Assembly (NCBI RefSeq): GCF_014489595.1
Contig: NZ_CP060790.1
Coordinates: 4,154,001-4,218,000, forward strand
From: Paenacidovorax monticola
GTDB taxonomy: Bacteria > Pseudomonadota > Gammaproteobacteria > Burkholderiales > Burkholderiaceae_C
Reading direction: 5' to 3'
DNA: 64,000 nt
Shown: positions 20,325 to 28,462 of the stretch, piece by piece
How the letters are laid out: each line of letters begins with the position of its first letter
Position numbering within the stretch: the first letter of the stretch is position 1
The notes under the pieces: model-generated
Told to the model about the DNA's origin: nothing
The model's database searches: none
The model's input: the letters and a program-made list of their open reading frames with translations, nothing else
Program-made: the position numbers and the translations under genes

Positions 20325-20395
20325 GTTATTTTTGCTCCTGAAACAGGAGCGTTTCACGCTTTTCCCCTGGGCGCTGCGGCCGTTTTTTCTTCAAC
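20325..20395 (+). repeat. Dispersed intergenic repeat, copy 4 (diverged)
   Basis: It starts directly after a stop codon: TTATTTTTGCTCCTGAAACA with a GCTCCTG / CAGGAGC hairpin, then GTTTCACGCTTTTCCCC, TGGGCGCTGCGGCCG and a T-rich tail. The second half (cgctttt - gggcgctgcggcc) matches the other copies; the first half has diverged. Confidence 0.6.
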
Positions 20396-20454
20396 ACATG
20401 GTGCATCGGGCCTTCCGTGCGGGAGGCCGGCGCCAAATCATCGACAATGAAACC

Positions 20455-20844
20455 ATGAACTGGCTCGATCAAGTGAAATGGGATGCGCAGGGCCTGGTGC
20501 CCGTGATCGCGCAGGAGCAGGGCAGCGGCGACGTGCTCATGTTCGCCTGGATGGACCGCGAGGCGCTCGCCAAGACCGCCGAGCTGGGCCGCGCGGTGTA
20601 TTTCAGCCGCTCGCGCGGCCGGCTCTGGTTCAAGGGCGAGGAGTCGGGCCACGTGCAGACGGTGCACGAGATCCGCCTCGACTGCGACAACGACGTGGTG
20701 CTGCTCAAGGTCACCCAGCTGGGCCACGAGCCCGGCATCGCCTGCCACACGGGGCGTCACAGCTGCTTCTTCAGCGTGCTCAAGGATGGCGTCTGGACGC
20801 CGGTCGATCCGGTCTTGAAAGATCCGGAATCCATCTACAAATAA
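20455..20844 (+). CDS. hisI: Phosphoribosyl-AMP cyclohydrolase
   Basis: Zinc and magnesium enzyme of 129 residues that opens the purine ring of PR-AMP, the third step of histidine synthesis. Metal ligands are in [11 protein letters not shown] and [13 protein letters not shown]. The ATG at 20455 ([10 protein letters not shown]) is chosen by family length; upstream codons are repeat-derived. A GACAAT hexamer at 20443-20448 ends six bases before the ATG, so a leaderless message is possible. HisI and HisE are separate here, not fused as in enterics. Confidence 0.95.
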   Translation: MNWLDQVKWDAQGLVPVIAQEQGSGDVLMFAWMDREALAKTAELGRAVYFSRSRGRLWFKGEESGHVQTVHEIRLDCDNDVVLLKVTQLGHEPGIACHTGRHSCFFSVLKDGVWTPVDPVLKDPESIYK

Positions 20845-20857
20845 CCGATAGCAAGCC

Positions 20858-21235
20858 ATGTCCAGCAACGACTCCCTCGCGCGCCTCGCCGCCGTCATCG
20901 AAAGCCGCAAGCCCGCCCAAGGCGGCGACCCCGACAAAAGCTACGTCGCGCGCCTGCTGCACAAGGGGCCCGACGCCTTTCTCAAGAAGATCGGCGAGGA
21001 GGCCACCGAGGTGGTCATGGCCGCCAAGGATGTGGACCACGGCGCCGACAAGGCCAAGCTCGTCTACGAGGTGGCCGACCTGTGGTTCCACTCCATGATC
21101 GCGCTCGCGCACTACGGCCTCACGCCGGCCGATGTGGTGGCCGAGCTGGAGCGCCGCGAAGGCACGAGCGGCATCGAGGAAAAGGCCCTGCGCAAGGCCG
21201 AGCACCGTGCAACTTTGGAAGGAGGACCCTCATGA
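20858..21235 (+). CDS. hisE: Phosphoribosyl-ATP pyrophosphatase
   Basis: MazG-like pyrophosphohydrolase of 125 residues, second step of histidine synthesis. The metal-binding helix motif [16 protein letters not shown] and the second [17 protein letters not shown] are intact. It starts 13 bases after hisI and ends in an ATGA overlap with a small membrane protein gene. Confidence 0.95.
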   Translation: MSSNDSLARLAAVIESRKPAQGGDPDKSYVARLLHKGPDAFLKKIGEEATEVVMAAKDVDHGADKAKLVYEVADLWFHSMIALAHYGLTPADVVAELERREGTSGIEEKALRKAEHRATLEGGPS

Positions 21236-21621
21236 GCGACATCATCGACGTGCAGCCCCTGGACAAGGAAAAGGCGGAAGGCCTCAAGGCCTGGGGCTGG
21301 GTCAGCTACCTGCTGCACCTCATCGTGGCCGTGGCGGCCGTGATTCCCGGCGCGCAGCCCAGCGCCGCACTGCTCATCATCGCGCTGGTCCTCGACCTCG
21401 TGAAGAAGGGCGAGGCCGAGGGCTCCTGGCAGGCCACCCACTTCTCGTGGCGCATCCGCACCGTGCTGTGGGCGGGCGTGCTCTACCTCGTCACGGCGCC
21501 GCTGTGGCTGCTGTTCTTCGTTCCAGGCTGGATCGCCTGGGGCCTGATCTCGATCTGGTTCCTCTACCGCATCGTGCGCGGCATGGTGGCGATGAACCAG
21601 GACCATCCCATCGATGCCTGA
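21232..21621 (+). CDS. Small membrane protein, DUF4870-like
   Basis: Protein of 129 residues with about three hydrophobic segments ([15 protein letters not shown], the [19 protein letters not shown] stretch and [18 protein letters not shown]). The amphipathic [11 protein letters not shown] between helices is typical of DUF4870/Tic20-like proteins. A good ribosome site GGAGGA lies at 21220. It overlaps hisE by ATGA and the patatin gene by eight bases, so it is the tail of the his transcript. Function unknown. Confidence 0.72.
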   Translation: MSDIIDVQPLDKEKAEGLKAWGWVSYLLHLIVAVAAVIPGAQPSAALLIIALVLDLVKKGEAEGSWQATHFSWRIRTVLWAGVLYLVTAPLWLLFFVPGWIAWGLISIWFLYRIVRGMVAMNQDHPIDA

Positions 21622-22649
21622 ACCTGATGCGGCCACACCGCTGCTGCGCCTGAACCTGGCCCTGCAGGGCGGGGGCTCGCATGGCGCGCTCACCTGGGGC
21701 GTGCTCGACGCGCTGCTGGAGGACGGGCGCTTCGAGCTGGAGGGCATCAGCGGCACCAGCGCCGGGGCCATGAATGCCGTGGCCGTGGCCCACGGCTTCG
21801 CGCAGGCGGCGCTGCAGCACCAGGACCCGCGCGAGGCGCACGAGGCCGGCTGCACGCTGGCGCGCGAGACGCTCACGCGCCTGTGGGAGGGGTGGGCACG
21901 CTCGGCAGCCTGATGTGGGGCGTGCCGCTGCAGAGCAACCCCATGCTGGGTCTCATGGCGCAGTGGCTCTCGCCCTACCAGACCAATCCGCTCGACATCA
22001 ACCCGCTGCGCCGTCTGCTGGAGCGCGAGGTGGATTTCGAGGCCCTGTGCAGCGCGCGCGGTGCGCGGGCCCCAAGGTGTTCGTGTGCGCCACCAACGTG
22101 CGCACGGGGCGTGGCGAGATCTTCTCCGGCCCGCGCCTGTCGGCCGACGCCGTGATGGCTTCGGCCTGCCTGCCGCTGCTCTTCAAGGCGGTGCAGATCG
22201 AGGGCGAGCACTACTGGGATGGCGGCTTCTCGGGCAACCCTGCGCTGCACCCACTGATCTACCAGACCGAGAGCGCCGACATCCTGCTCGTGCAGATCAA
22301 CCCCATCGAACACCACGACCTGCCCGATACCGCGCCCGAAATCCTGGAGCGCATGAACGAGGTGACCTTCAACGCAAGCCTGCTGGCCGAGATGCGCGCC
22401 ATCGAGTTCGTGCGGCGCCTGCTGGCAGAGGGGCGGCTGGACCCGCACCGCTACAAGAGCGTGCGCCTGCACCGCATCGACGGCGGCGCGCTGCTGGCCG
22501 ACTTCGGTGCCGCGAGCAAGTCGCGCGCCGACCTGGCCTTCGTGCGCCAGCTCTTCGCGCTGGGCCGGGCCGAGGGCGAGCGCTGGCTGCGCGCGCACCG
22601 CAAGGACGTGGGCGTGCGGCCGACCATCAACATCGCGGACAATGCCTGA
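21614..22649 (+). CDS. Patatin-like phospholipase (frame interrupted by two 1-base losses)
   Basis: RssA-type patatin hydrolase, about 345 residues if repaired. The oxyanion motif LQGGGSHGALTWG, the nucleophile motif GTSAG (Ser) and the catalytic Asp motif YWDGGFSGNP are all intact. The frame is lost at the G run near 21890-21893 (LWEG/VGTLGSLMWG) and again at the C run 22070-22073 (before KVFVCATNVRTGRGE); one base added at each point gives a single protein. Both are likely sequence errors. Conserved flanks suggest a working lipid hydrolase; the substrate is unknown. Confidence 0.82.
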
Positions 22650-22680
22650 GCCGTCCCCGCTCCCGATACCAACCCTCTCC

Positions 22681-23037
22681 ATGCACGATCCGAACTGCCT
22701 CTTCTGCAAGATCATCGCCGGCCAGATTCCGTCCCAGAAAGTCTATGAGGACGAAGACATCTACGCCTTCCACGACATCCATCCCTGGGCGCCCGTGCAC
22801 TTCCTCATGGTGCCCAAGAAGCATGTGGCCTCCATGGCCCAGGTGGGACCCGAGCATGCGCCCGTGCTGGGCCGCATGATGGCCCTGGCGCCCCAGCTGG
22901 CGCTGGAGCAGGGGTGCAACCCCTACCCGGAGGGTGGTTTCCGCATCGTAGTAAATACGGGGGCGGAAGGCGGCCAGGAGATCCACCACCTGCATGTCCA
23001 CGTGATGGGCGGACCGCGCCCCTGGCTCAAGGGGTGA
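22681..23037 (+). CDS. HIT-family nucleotide hydrolase (HinT-like)
   Basis: Protein of 118 residues with the histidine triad HHLHVHVMGG near the C-terminus and the N-terminal CLFCKIIAGQIPS with two cysteines that may bind zinc. HinT-type enzymes hydrolyse purine nucleoside phosphoramidates. The gene sits between the patatin and tatA, a common order in Comamonadaceae-type his-tat clusters (from memory). Confidence 0.92.
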   Translation: MHDPNCLFCKIIAGQIPSQKVYEDEDIYAFHDIHPWAPVHFLMVPKKHVASMAQVGPEHAPVLGRMMALAPQLALEQGCNPYPEGGFRIVVNTGAEGGQEIHHLHVHVMGGPRPWLKG

Positions 23038-23110
23038 GCCGCCACGGCCAACCGGCTGCCTGCAGTGCCGAAGTCGCAAGGGATATGACAGCCTTGCCAT
23101 ATGCGGCGTC

Positions 23111-23135
23111 TACAATGAACTGATTCGTTAGGAGA
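23111..23135 (+). promoter_or_regulatory. Likely -10 box and ribosome site for tatABC
   Basis: A TACAAT hexamer at 23111-23116 and a strong ribosome site TTAGGAGAT (AGGAG at about 23130) precede the tatA ATG at 23142. No convincing -35 box is seen. Confidence 0.5.
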
Positions 23136-23141
23136 TATCTC

Positions 23142-23390
23142 ATGGGCTCGTTTTCCATCTGGCACTGGCTGATCGTGCTGCTGATCGTCGTCATGGTGTT
23201 CGGCACCAAGAAGCTCAAGAACATCGGCTCCGACCTGGGCGGCGCCGTGAAGGGCTTCAAGGACGGCATGAAGGACGGCAGCGCCCCCGATGACGCTGCC
23301 AAGACCGCTGCCGCACCTGCCGGCCAGGTCGCCAACCAGCAGAGCGCCGACAAGACCACCATCGACGTGGAAGCCAAGCAAAAGAGCTGA
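23142..23390 (+). CDS. tatA: Twin-arginine translocase subunit TatA
   Basis: Pore-forming subunit of the Tat system, which exports folded proteins. 82 residues: N-terminal membrane helix (about residues 6-20), the [21 protein letters not shown] hinge and amphipathic helix, then a polar tail rich in Ala, Lys and Asp. First gene of tatABC. Confidence 0.95.
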   Translation: MGSFSIWHWLIVLLIVVMVFGTKKLKNIGSDLGGAVKGFKDGMKDGSAPDDAAKTAAAPAGQVANQQSADKTTIDVEAKQKS

Positions 23391-23410
23391 TCGCCTGAGC
23401 CTGCCTTTCC

Positions 23411-23884
23411 ATGATCGATATTGGCCTGTCCAAGATGGCGCTCATCGGCGCCGTGGCGCTCATCGTCATCGGCCCCGAGAAGCTGCCGAAAGTGGCACGC
23501 ACCGTGGGCACCTTGCTGGGCAAGGCGCAGCGCTACGTGGCCGACGTGAAGGCCGAGGTCAACCGGTCCATGGAGCTTGACGAGCTCAAGAAGATGAAGG
23601 ACCAGGTGGAAGGCGCGGCGCGCGACGTCGAGCAGTCCATCCAGACCCAGGCCAGCGAGTTCGAGAAGGACTGGGCCCAGGCCACCGGCACCGCGTCGGA
23701 GGCGTCCCTGTCCAGCACCGATTTCGGCGCGGGCGTCGTGCCCGCCTACAAGCACCCGGGCAAGAACTGGCGCCTCAAGCGCGGGGCGACGCCGCAGTGG
23801 TACAAGGCACGCGCCGGCGTGCGCACCAAGGCCTTGTCGGGTGCGGCGCGCGTGGCGCGCTACCGGCCGCAGAAATTCCATTGA
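23411..23884 (+). CDS. tatB: Twin-arginine translocase subunit TatB
   Basis: Receptor-complex subunit of 157 residues. The N-terminal [26 protein letters not shown] is characteristic of TatB, followed by an amphipathic helix and a coiled, charged tail. The basic C-terminal part (about residues 120-157) is unusual for its Arg/Lys content. It follows tatA by 20 bases. Confidence 0.95.
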   Translation: MIDIGLSKMALIGAVALIVIGPEKLPKVARTVGTLLGKAQRYVADVKAEVNRSMELDELKKMKDQVEGAARDVEQSIQTQASEFEKDWAQATGTASEASLSSTDFGAGVVPAYKHPGKNWRLKRGATPQWYKARAGVRTKALSGAARVARYRPQKFH

Positions 23885-23965
23885 TGCTGCGCGGCGCGGA
23901 CCCCTCGCGGCCCGATGCCGCCGGACCGGCCCGCGAGCGCCGTCCCTGAAGCCAGACCCCTTCCC

Positions 23966-24775
23966 ATGTCCGACACCCCTTCCAAAGACGACGAGCTGGC
24001 CGGCACCGAGCAGCCGTTCGTGCAGCACCTGATGGAGCTGCGCAACCGCCTGCTCTACTGCATCTACGGCATTGCCGTGGCCGTGGCCCTGCTGGCCGTC
24101 TGGCCGGGCCCGAACGGGCTCATCGACTTCATCGCGCAGCCCATCCGTGCCCACATGCCGCCCGATGCCAAGCTCATCGCCGTGGGGGTGTTCACGCCGT
24201 TCTTCGTGCCGCTCAAGGTGCTGATGCTGGTGGCTGTGCTCCTGGTTCTGCCCTGGCTCATGTACCAGATCTGGGCCTTCGTGGCGCCGGGCCTCTACAG
24301 CCACGAAAAGAAGTTCGCGCTGCCGCTGATCATCTTCGGCAGCCTGCTGGCCTACATCGGCATCGCGTTCGTGCAGTTCTTCGTGCTCGACAAGATGTTC
24401 GCCTTCATCCAGGGTTTCACGCCCGCCAGCGTGGCGGCCACGCCCGATATCGCGTCCTATGTGGAGTCCATCCTGTCGCTGTACCTGGCGTTCGGCATGG
24501 CGTTCCAGGTGCCCATCGTGGTGATGCTGCTCGTGCGCTTCGGCATCGTCGAGATCGCCAAGCTCAAGTCCTTCCGGGGCTACTTCATCGTGGTGGCCTT
24601 CATCATCGCGGCCGTGGTCACGCCGCCCGACGTGATCTCGCAGCTGGCGCTGGCCGTTCCGATGTGCATCCTGTACGAGATCGGCATCCTGGGCGCGGGC
24701 TGGTTCGTGAAGGTGTCCAAGGCCCCCGAGGAGGGCGATGCGGCCGATGCCTCGGACAAGCCCACGCAGTCCTGA
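23966..24775 (+). CDS. tatC: Twin-arginine translocase subunit TatC
   Basis: Six-helix membrane protein of 269 residues that recognises the twin-arginine signal. Conserved elements: FVQHLMELRNRLLYC near the N-terminus, the periplasmic FFVPLKVLMLVA region, and LYEIGILGAGWF near the end. The ATG at 23966 is preferred; an upstream TTG would extend it by 17 unlike residues. It is followed by a strong bidirectional terminator shared with the convergent protease gene. Confidence 0.95.
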   Translation: MSDTPSKDDELAGTEQPFVQHLMELRNRLLYCIYGIAVAVALLAVWPGPNGLIDFIAQPIRAHMPPDAKLIAVGVFTPFFVPLKVLMLVAVLLVLPWLMYQIWAFVAPGLYSHEKKFALPLIIFGSLLAYIGIAFVQFFVLDKMFAFIQGFTPASVAATPDIASYVESILSLYLAFGMAFQVPIVVMLLVRFGIVEIAKLKSFRGYFIVVAFIIAAVVTPPDVISQLALAVPMCILYEIGILGAGWFVKVSKAPEEGDAADASDKPTQS

Positions 24776-24797
24776 TCCTGTTCCGCTGCTTACAAAA

Positions 24798-24836
24798 AAA
24801 GCTGCCGGCGCTTGTCAGTCAAGCGCCGGCAGCTTT
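24798..24836. terminator. Perfect 17-bp bidirectional terminator, also a copy of the dispersed repeat
   Basis: Arms at 24798-24814 and 24820-24836 are exactly complementary around the loop TCAGT; an A run precedes and a T run follows, so it can stop transcription from tatC (+) and from the protease gene (-). Its core (CTATC-AAAAA on the outside, GGCGCTTG / CAAGCGCC inside) is the same design as the dispersed repeat, so it is probably copy 5 in reverse orientation (24793-24846). Confidence 0.85.
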
Positions 24837-24868
24837 ATTTTTGATAGCGCCTGAATGGCGCCAGGCAT

Positions 24869-26017
24869 TCAGCGCCGTGCCGCGCGCTGCGGGCTTGGAC
24901 GCACGCCGGGCGATACCTGCAGCTCCACCGTGCCGTCGCCGCGCTGCACCGTGAATGGCGCCTTCTGGCCGGGCCGGAGCGCGGCCACGGCCGTGAGCAG
25001 TTCGGAGACATTGCGCACGGGCTTGCCCGCCACCTGCACGATCACGTCGCCGGGGCGCATGCCGGCCTGCGCGGCAGGGCCATCCTGCAGAACGCCGGTG
25101 ATGATCACGCCCTCCGAGGCCTTCACGCCGAAGGTTTCGGCCAGCTCGGGCGAGAGTTCGTTGGGCTCCACGCCGATCCAGCCGCGCGTGACCTGGCCGT
25201 CCCGGACGATGCCGTCCAGCACCATCTTGGCCGTGGACACGGGGATGGCGAAGCCGATGCCCATGCTGCCGCCCGAGCGCGAGTAGATGGCGGTGTTGAT
25301 GCCCTGCAGGTTGCCGTACACGTCGACCAGCGCGCCGCCCGAGTTGCCGGGGTTGATGGCGGCATCGGTCTGGATGAAGTTCTCGAAGGTGTTGATGCCC
25401 AGCTGGCTGCGCCCCAGCGCGCTCACGATGCCGCTGGTCACGGTCTGGCCCACGCCGAAGGGGTTGCCGATGGCCAGCACATGGTCGCCCACGGCGAGCT
25501 GGTCGGAGTTGCCCAGCACGATCACGGGCAGCTTGTCGAGCTCGATCTTGAGGATGGCGAGGTCGGTGTCCGGGTCGGTGCCTATCACGCGTGCGCGGGC
25601 GCGGCGGCTGTCGGTGAGCGTGACCTCGATCTCGTCGGCGCCCTCGACCACGTGGTTGTTGGTGAGGATGTAGCCCTCGGGGCTGATGATCACGCCGCTG
25701 CCCAGGCCGGCCTGCGCCTGGGCGCCCTGGTCGCCGAAGAAGAACTGGAACCAGGGGTCGTTGCTGCGCGGGTGGCGCACGGCCTTGCTGGTGTTGATGC
25801 TCACCACGGCCGGTGCGGCCTTGCGGGCGGCCGCGCTGTAGCTGCCTGGCGCGGGGGCGGGCGCACCGGCGGGTGCGGGGGCCTCCAGCAGGGCGATGCC
25901 GGCGCCTGAGCGCGTGGCGCCGCGCCGCAGCCAGTCGGGCTGCAGCGTGGCAACAACGAAATAGGCCGCGACCAGCACGGTCACGGCCTGGGAAAACAGC
26001 AGCCAGAAGCGCTTCAT
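24869..26017 (-). CDS. Trypsin-like periplasmic serine protease (DegS/DegQ family)
   Basis: Protein of 382 residues: an uncleaved N-terminal membrane anchor (RFWLLFSQAVTVLVAAYFVVA), a trypsin-like domain with His in LTNNHVVEG, Asp in DPDTDLAILKI and Ser in NPGNSGGALVD, and one PDZ domain at the C-terminus (residues about 280-370). One PDZ plus an anchor is DegS-like; DegP and DegQ have two PDZ domains. The ATG at 26017 is chosen because it starts the anchor. It could act as an envelope-stress sensor protease, but no rseA-like partner is here. Confidence 0.88.
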   Translation of the reverse strand: MKRFWLLFSQAVTVLVAAYFVVATLQPDWLRRGATRSGAGIALLEAPAPAGAPAPAPGSYSAAARKAAPAVVSINTSKAVRHPRSNDPWFQFFFGDQGAQAQAGLGSGVIISPEGYILTNNHVVEGADEIEVTLTDSRRARARVIGTDPDTDLAILKIELDKLPVIVLGNSDQLAVGDHVLAIGNPFGVGQTVTSGIVSALGRSQLGINTFENFIQTDAAINPGNSGGALVDVYGNLQGINTAIYSRSGGSMGIGFAIPVSTAKMVLDGIVRDGQVTRGWIGVEPNELSPELAETFGVKASEGVIITGVLQDGPAAQAGMRPGDVIVQVAGKPVRNVSELLTAVAALRPGQKAPFTVQRGDGTVELQVSPGVRPSPQRAARR

Positions 26018-26096
26018 GGAATCCGAGGGAGGTGCAAAACGAACCCCCATTGTGCGCCATGCACCAGGGGAATAGCGGTGGCGTGTCGGCACAAAA

Positions 26097-26112
26097 CTAG
26101 GGAAAACCCTAG
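26097..26112. promoter_or_regulatory. Inverted repeat CTAGGG-AAAA-CCCTAG between protease and MHS transporter
   Basis: Perfect 6-bp arms around AAAA, in the 266-bp divergent gap, 80 bp before the protease start and about 170 bp before the transporter start. It looks like an operator. I cannot name the regulator with certainty. Confidence 0.55.
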
Positions 26113-26283
26113 AATCATCCACGGACTCACACTCCCGCCTGCGTTCATCCCGCGGCCCGGCCCACCGGCCCCGCCGCCCGCGACAAGCCCCCCACCCGGA
26201 CTGCCTGCCGAACGAATGGCCCGCGGCATGCCACCGCTGCCGCCGCCCTGTGCGGTCCTGCACGCCATTTCCGGAGCTTTCCC

Positions 26284-27612
26284 ATGACCACCACCCTGTC
26301 TCCCGTGGGGGGCGTGGCGGCCGCCGCCGCCGCACCCCACCGCCCGCTGACCCGGCGCGACTACCAGACCCTGGGCCTGTCCGCGCTCGGCGGCACCCTG
26401 GAGTTCTACGACTTCGTCGTCTACGTGTTCTTCGCCAACGTGCTGGGCGCGCTGTTCTTCCCGGCCGACATGCCCGACTGGCTGCGCCAGCTGCAGACGC
26501 TGGGCATCTTCGCGGCCGGCTACCTGGCGCGGCCGCTGGGCGGCATCGTGATCGCGCACTTCGGCGACGTGCTGGGCCGCAAGCGCATGTTCACGCTGTC
26601 GATCTTCCTCATGGCCGTGCCCACGCTCGTGATCGGACTGCTGCCCACCTACGCCACCATCGGCATCGCGGCGCCGCTGCTGCTGCTGGCCATGCGCGTG
26701 CTGCAGGGCGCGGCCATCGGCGGCGAGATGCCCGGTGCCTGGGTCTTCGTGGCCGAGCATGTGCCGCAGCGCCACTACGGGCTGGCCGTGGGCACGCTCA
26801 CGGCAGGCATCACGGGCGGCATCCTGCTCGGCTCGCTGATCGCCGTGGCCATCAACACGCATTACAGCCCCGGGCAGATCCACGACTGGGCCTGGCGCAT
26901 TCCGTTCGTGCTGGGCGGCGTGTTCGGCCTGGTGTCGGTGTACCTGCGCCGCTTCCTGGAGGAGACGCCGATCTTCCGCGAGATCGCCGCGCGCAAGCAG
27001 GCCGGCCGCGAACTGCCGCTCAAGACCATCCTGCGCGAGCACCGCGCGGCCGTGGTGCTCGTGGCGCTCATGACCTGGGTGCTGTCCACGGCCATCGTGG
27101 TGGTGATCCTGTTCACGCCCACGTACCTGCAGAAGGTGTTCCACATCCCCGCCACGCTCTCGCTGGAGGCCAACGTGGCCGCCACGCTCACGCTCACCAT
27201 CGGCTGTGCCCTGGTGGGCTGGCTGTCGGACCGCGTGGGCACCAAGGCCATGATGCTGGTGGGCTGGGGCGGGCTGGCGGTGACCTCGTACGTGTTCTAC
27301 CTGGGCCTGCCGGGCACGCCCGCGTCGCTCGTGGCCACCTATGCGCTCGTGGGCTTCTTCGTGGGCTCGATCTCGCTGCTGCCCATCGTGGGCGTGCGCG
27401 CATTCCCGCCCGAGGTGCGCTTCTCGGGCCTCTCGTTCGCCTACAACATGGCCTATGCGGTGTTCGGCGGGCTCACGCCCATTCTCATCAGCGTATGGCA
27501 GAAGGTGGACCTCATGGCGCCCGCGCACTACGTGGCGGCCATGGGCGTGCTGGGCTTCGCGCTGGGGTTCTGGCCACTGGCCTCGCGCGGCTGGCGGCCG
27601 GGGCGGGCGTGA
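26284..27612 (+). CDS. Metabolite:H+ symporter, MHS family of MFS
   Basis: Transporter of 442 residues with 12 predicted helices. The N-terminal GGTLEFYDFVVYVFFANVLG and the loop motif HFGDVLGRKRMFTLS are hallmarks of the metabolite:H+ symporter (ProP/KgtP/ShiA) family; the second-half motif GWLSDRVGTKAMM is also present. Substrates of this family include organic acids, proline, betaine and shikimate; the sequence alone does not say which. It has its own promoter region, divergent from the protease. Confidence 0.88.
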   Translation: MTTTLSPVGGVAAAAAAPHRPLTRRDYQTLGLSALGGTLEFYDFVVYVFFANVLGALFFPADMPDWLRQLQTLGIFAAGYLARPLGGIVIAHFGDVLGRKRMFTLSIFLMAVPTLVIGLLPTYATIGIAAPLLLLAMRVLQGAAIGGEMPGAWVFVAEHVPQRHYGLAVGTLTAGITGGILLGSLIAVAINTHYSPGQIHDWAWRIPFVLGGVFGLVSVYLRRFLEETPIFREIAARKQAGRELPLKTILREHRAAVVLVALMTWVLSTAIVVVILFTPTYLQKVFHIPATLSLEANVAATLTLTIGCALVGWLSDRVGTKAMMLVGWGGLAVTSYVFYLGLPGTPASLVATYALVGFFVGSISLLPIVGVRAFPPEVRFSGLSFAYNMAYAVFGGLTPILISVWQKVDLMAPAHYVAAMGVLGFALGFWPLASRGWRPGRA

Positions 27613-27649
27613 CGCGCGCAGGGGCTTGCGGGGCTGAGACAATCGGCCC

Positions 27650-28402
27650 ATGAGCATCTCCCGCAACGAACTGCTGCGCGGCTTCGACGGCCTGCTGCAG
27701 CCCGAGCGCTTCAAGGACTACGGCCCCAACGGCCTGCAGGTCGAGGGCAAGCCCACGATCGCGCGCATCGTGAGCGGCGTGACGGCCAGCCGCGCGCTCA
27801 TCGAGGCCGCCATCGACGCACGCGCCGACGCGCTCTTCGTGCACCATGGCCTGTTCTGGCGCGGCCAGGATGGGCGCGTGGTGGGCTGGATGAAGGAGCG
27901 CCTGCGCCTGCTGCTCGCGCACGACATCAGCCTCTTCGCCTACCACCTGCCGCTCGACGCCCACCCCGAACTCGGCAACAACGCGCAGCTCGGCCATGTG
28001 CTGGGCTGGCAGGCGGACCAGCGCTTTGGCGAGCAGGACCTGGGCTTCGCGGGGCCTGCCGCCTTCGACAGCGCGGCCGCGCTGGCCGGGCATGTGGAGC
28101 GTGTGCTGGGCCGCCGCGCCACCCTGGCGCAGGGCGATGGGGGGCGCCCCATCCGCCGCGTGGCCTGGTGCACGGGCGGGGCGCAAGGCTATTTCGAGGC
28201 CGCCATCGCGGCAGGGGCCGACGCGTTCATCACGGGTGAAATCTCCGAACCCCAGGCCCACCTGGCGCGCGAGACGGGCGTGGCCTTCCTGGCGGCGGGC
28301 CACCATGCGACCGAGCGCTACGGCGCGCCCGCCGTGGCGGCGCACATGGCGGCCGAGTACGGGCTGGAGCACCAGTTCATCGAGATCGACAACCCTGCCT
28401 GA
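27650..28402 (+). CDS. Nif3-like dinuclear metal-centre protein
   Basis: Protein of 250 residues of the Nif3/YbgI (DUF34) family. Metal ligands are visible: HHGLFW (about residues 64-69), AYHLPLDAHPELGNN, and TGEISEPQAH plus GHHATERYG near the C-terminus. A role as a GTP cyclohydrolase-like hydrolase or repair factor has been proposed for the family; the real substrate is open. A GACAAT hexamer ends six bases before the ATG, suggesting a leaderless message. Confidence 0.9.
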   Translation: MSISRNELLRGFDGLLQPERFKDYGPNGLQVEGKPTIARIVSGVTASRALIEAAIDARADALFVHHGLFWRGQDGRVVGWMKERLRLLLAHDISLFAYHLPLDAHPELGNNAQLGHVLGWQADQRFGEQDLGFAGPAAFDSAAALAGHVERVLGRRATLAQGDGGRPIRRVAWCTGGAQGYFEAAIAAGADAFITGEISEPQAHLARETGVAFLAAGHHATERYGAPAVAAHMAAEYGLEHQFIEIDNPA

Positions 28403-28403
28403 T

Positions 28404-28454
28404 GGCTATTTATTTGATAGCTTTATGCGCTTGTCCAGAAAGCGCTGCTGCCCA
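28404..28454 (+). repeat. Dispersed intergenic repeat, copy 6
   Basis: It starts one base after the Nif3-like stop: GGCTATTTATTTGATAGC, TTTATGCGCTTG, TCCAG, AAAGCGCTGCTGCCC. It fills almost the whole gap before pdxA. Confidence 0.75.
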
Positions 28455-28462
28455 TCCTGATC

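Noticed and set aside
24869..26335. Protease with a 106-residue upstream extension
   Set aside because: The extension crosses the divergent promoter region and the inverted repeat; the membrane anchor begins at 26017.
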